NCBI GenBank assembly: GCA_025677825.1
Contig: JAIXMO010000010.1
Span: forward strand, 1 to 64,000
Reading direction: 5' to 3'
Source: Helicostylum pulchrum
Lineage: Eukaryota; Mucoromycota; Mucoromycetes; Mucorales; Mucoraceae
Length of the DNA stretch: 64,000 bases
Shown: positions 60,719 through 64,000 of the stretch, one piece after another
Position numbering within the stretch: the stretch's first letter is position 1
How the letters are laid out: every line of letters starts with the position of its first letter
Position numbers and translations under genes: made by a program
The notes under the pieces: generated by a model
The model's input: the letters and a program-made list of their open reading frames with translations, nothing else
Told to the model about the DNA's origin: nothing
Databases searched by the model: none

Positions 60719-62930
60719 ATGACTTCGCCGTTATTTCCATCTGAATATTCTCCACGGCTAAGAAACCGACAGCTCAACAGTTCTTTACTTCCATTGAATT
60801 CGGGTTCTCGTAGTAACATGAACCGCGCGATAAAGAAACGAAACCAAAAAGAAGATATATCAATTTTTTATGCAAGACAAAGTGAAGGTTTACCACGCAT
60901 ACCAAGCTACCTATCCAATTCAATTTATGCTCATCTTGTTCGAGAGCAATTCAACCTGTTCAGTAAAATAAATGAACAAGTTACATCAGCCGAACCAACT
61001 TCCATAGACATACGAAAAGATAAGATTCGACAAATATTAGATGATAGAATATCACTACCGCTTTACGAAGGGCTATCTACTTCAAACACCAGAAAGAAAC
61101 TACCTTCGGCTAAAGAGCATACTGCATTAAGTGCATTGGTCAATCAAAGCAATTATAATCTTTCTTTAGCTATTCTAGATCTACGATTACCTACTGCTTG
61201 GGACATGCGTGTGAGACATGAATTTATCGAAGCCAGTCCTGATAATTTGCAATTGACATACACAGGTAAAACAAACAAAAACAAAAAAAAACTTGAAATT
61301 ATGTATTAACAAGGTTTTGATTGTATTAAATATATAGGAGACGGAAAAGACGATTCAGATGTTGCTTCAGTTAGAGCAAATCACGCTATAAGAAAACAAT
61401 GTGGAATTTATTATTTCGAGATTAGAGTTATTTCAAAAGGAATGGATGGACATATTGGTATTGGATTCTGTAGAAAGATTAATAGTCTTAATCGATTTCC
61501 TGGTATGTTTTAAGATAATCAATTTTTACATTCGTAAATTTATTTATATAAAAAAAAATGATAAATAGGATGGGGAGAACACTCTTGGGGATATCACGGA
61601 GAGAATGGTAACATATACGCAGGACCAGGCACAGAAAAAACATACGGACCAAAATACGGTACAGGAGATATTATTGGATGTGGCATAGATTTTAGAGATA
61701 TGTCAGCTTTTTATACAAAGAATGGACTTTATTTGGGCACAGCATTTGGAAATGTCAAAGATACAGATATTTACCCGTTCGTTGGTTTCAAAACTCACAA
61801 GGAACAGATTGAAGCTAATTTCGGGTTAAGCCCTTTCAAGTTTGACATTCAACAATACATGACAAATGAAAAACGAGAGGCAGTAAATAGTATTGTTAAT
61901 CAACCTACTCAAAAGACAACACCTCGCTCTTCTGTTATTAGTAATTCTACTTGTAAAAATAATGCGGATAACCTTATTATGGAATATTTGAGACATAGCG
62001 GATACCATAAATCAGCTATAGCGCTAGAAAACACAATGAAATTAGAATCAGAACAAGTGGATTCGATCAGTCAATTAGATTCTGAGACTGTGCATAGACA
62101 AGGTAACACGAATTTATTGTTTACAATATATGTATATTGATAATTTTTTTTTATATAATAGATATCCGTAAGTGTATATTTAGTGGAGATATTGATAAAG
62201 CAATGTATTTGTGTAATACCCATTACCCTTCCGTATTACAAGACAATCCTTTTATTGAATTTAAACTACAATGCAGAAAATTTATGGATATGGTTAAACG
62301 AGTGCAATTAAATCAAAACAAACCCGCCACAAACAATGATGAATACGAGGCGCAAAGTTTACAAGTCTCGAAAAGTAACAATAAACGTACAACAAGTCAT
62401 GCCGATTTATATTTTCCCAATCTTAAAAACAAAAAACAAAAACTTTCAGAAGATAATATTGACACTTTACAGTCTGTAATGGAGTTTGGCAAGGCTTTAA
62501 AAACTCGTTATGATCCTCAATCGGAAATGAGTTCTGAATTACAGGTAAAAAGATAAAGAAAAACATACATTTCTTTAGAAACATGTACTTACATGTACGT
62601 ATATTAGACAGCATTATCTACTTTGGCTTATGATGATTTATCAAATGAAGCTGTTGCTTACCTGTACCAAACTCCGTATATTGAAACTGTTGCATCCGAA
62701 CTAAATTCTGCAATCTTGGGTAAATTTTATACATACATTTTTATGATTCTATTCTACATACTTAACATTTCTCTCTTTCTAAAGTTTCGTTGGGCAAGTA
62801 CCCTAATTCTTCAATTGAACGTATCTATCGCCAAACAACTATAGCCATTGAAGAATTAGTTCTTGGAGGTAACGCCAAAGCTGCCCTTCTTGACCCAGAA
62901 CATGATTGCTTAAAAACGACAAATATGTAA
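60719..62930 (+). CDS. VID30: GID/CTLH ubiquitin-ligase scaffold, Vid30/RanBPM type
   Basis: Scaffold subunit of the GID/CTLH E3 ligase, which in yeast targets gluconeogenic enzymes for degradation after glucose return. Six exons (60719-61265, 61338-61502, 61569-62102, 62162-62544, 62608-62719, 62785-62930) give 628 residues. A SPRY domain spans about residues 190-370 (GIYYFEIRVISKG, GIGFC, GWGEHSWGYHGENGNIY, GDIIGCGIDF, FYTKNGLYLG). LisH follows (NLIMEYLRHSGYHKSAIALE), then CTLH (IRKCIFSGDIDKAMYLCNTHYP, IEFKLQCRKFMDMV) and a CRA-type helical end (LAYDDLSNEAVAYL). The ATG at 60719 is used; the in-frame TTG upstream is not. RanBP9/10 is the animal counterpart. Confidence 0.93.
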
Positions 62931-63264
62931 ACTCTTTGTTTTGTTCCTCTTATATCCATATTCTTTGCAACTAATACTATACACTAATAAAGATCAATAA
63001 TGAGCTTCATATATACTCACACGGACGCAAAACAGGGGGTTGTGTTTTTTTTTACAAAAAAAGAAGAAGAAAAAGTATTAATTAGAATTGAGAAGCATCA
63101 CTTTAAATTACTTCACAATAGATATTATTTCTAAATGCATGCATGAGCAGTAGTAGATAATAGATATGGACTGCAAATAGAATAAAACGATTCATTATTA
63201 TTATTATTTAAAAAAAAAAGAGTAGATTTATTTCTAGTAATATGCAATAGCTTATTCATTATAC
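62931..63264. other. Convergent 3' spacer
   Basis: Lies between the stop codons of the VID30-like gene and the Pro/Tyr-rich gene. It contains A/T runs and an ATT repeat near 63195-63208; nothing else seen. Confidence 0.4.
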
Positions 63265-63759
63265 TCAACGTTGTGGAAAAGGGGGGTATGGGTAATATAT
63301 ACGTTGCGGATAGTATCGCTGTATGCAGTAGTACTGTGGAGGGCCCGGAACATATACTTGTGGTAGATGACAGTAATAAGGAGCTGGAGGAGGAGGATGA
63401 ACTGGGGTATGAACTCTAGCTTGATTACCATTGTTTGGCAATTCACGTTGATTGATTGGTATTACAATGGGTGGAAGCACATATCGATAATAACAAACCG
63501 AAGGTCTCCTTTGTAGTCCTCTTAATTCGGGTACACTTTGCATACGCGGACGAAACTTTATTTGGTCTACTAATCAATGTTATTTAAAAAGTTATATATG
63601 TATATAATTGATGTGTTAAGTACCTGATTGTCTTCGTATAAATCCAGCTTCATTAGGAGGGTTCATAGTTTCGGGAACTGCTTTTACAGGCAAAGACTTT
63701 TTTTTTTCGGTGCCTTTAAAATTTAGTACGCTACAACAAGATGCAAGTGATGTTTTCAT
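63265..63759 (-). CDS. Pro/Tyr-rich small protein of unknown function
   Basis: Two exons (63759-63624, 63569-63265) give 146 residues in a consistent frame. The N-terminal third is mixed and basic (LASCCSVLNFKGTEKKKSL). The C-terminal half is rich in Pro, Tyr and Gln (HPPPPAPYYCHLPQVYVPGPPQYYC and RYYPQRIYYPYPPFPQR in pieces). No signal peptide, TM helix or domain is recognised. A Pro-rich adaptor or cell-wall-associated protein is possible, but the lack of a signal peptide argues against secretion. Expression is uncertain; the intron with clean GTACTT and TTAG ends supports a real gene. Confidence 0.55.
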
Positions 63760-64000
63760 TATAAAAAAAAAAGTATAATAATAAAGAGAAAGAGAAGAGT
63801 AAAAAGGGGTCCTTTTATGATAAAAAATTCAAAGCGAGGTACAATGAAATAAACAACTATTTATTATATTCATTATTATACAAGTTTGATAAATATAAAA
63901 AAAAGAAAGGTTTTTTTTTTAAAAAAAGATTGGCATCAGAAAGTATCATTAAATCTTTTATTTGAATTCACATTCTAACAAGTAGAATCATATTCGCCTT
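63760..64000. other. Window end, no gene resolved
   Basis: Promoter side of the Pro/Tyr-rich gene, then AT-rich sequence to the window edge. The last 60 bases might be the 3' flank of a gene beyond the window; nothing can be supported. Confidence 0.3.

Overview
This is nuclear DNA of a filamentous fungus, most likely an early-diverging one of the Mucoromycota (Mucorales-like). The evidence is AT-rich intergenic DNA full of poly-A/T tracts, many short GT-AG introns (mostly 50-80 nt), high gene density on both strands, and several proteins of mucoralean type: a small secreted Cys-rich protein, a 7TM orphan, and degenerate lineage-specific nuclease-like genes. Almost all exon structures below were rebuilt by hand from splice sites; for nearly every gene the exon lengths sum to a multiple of three, which supports the models. 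I saw no rRNA, tRNA, CRISPR array, origin or intact transposon.

Layout. 0-9 kb: TTC39/IML2-type TPR protein, a RhoGEF with cysteine clusters, and a 14-exon amino-acid permease. 9-20.5 kb: alpha/beta hydrolase, crotonase-like protein with Cys-Pro motifs, the AMPK catalytic subunit SNF1, an orphan coiled-coil protein, kinetochore SPC24, ribosome-biogenesis YTM1 and a small secreted Cys-rich protein. 20.5-28.5 kb: relic-bearing spacers, enolase, ER-Golgi receptor ERV46, metacaspase MCA1. 28.7-37.5 kb: SUA5, a TMX2-like thioredoxin, a decayed lineage-specific gene, RPS0 and TRM13. 37.8-48.7 kb: MFS transporter, 7TM receptor-like protein, DNA polymerase eta RAD30, a 56-residue metallothionein, a membrane-anchored SH3 protein and an SFP1-like zinc-finger factor. 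50-64 kb: Gemin7-like SMN subunit, a gene-poor spacer, the giant URA2 gene, a VID30/RanBPM GID-ligase subunit and a Pro/Tyr-rich protein.

The neighbours are mainly housekeeping genes without operon logic, but several share themes: nutrient and growth control (SNF1, SFP1-like factor, VID30, enolase, URA2), translation and tRNA modification (YTM1, RPS0, SUA5, TRM13), and stress (RAD30, metallothionein, MCA1). Divergent pairs share short promoters (SNF1/coiled-coil, SPC24/YTM1, MCA1/SUA5), and convergent pairs end within 23-135 bp of each other.

Most interesting: seven Cys-Pro motifs on a catalytically degenerate crotonase fold (possible heme-responsive protein), the metallothionein, the Gemin7-like gene, microexons of 11-21 nt, and relics of a lineage-specific family with a possible PD-(D/E)XK nuclease signature. 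No complete new multi-gene system is evident.
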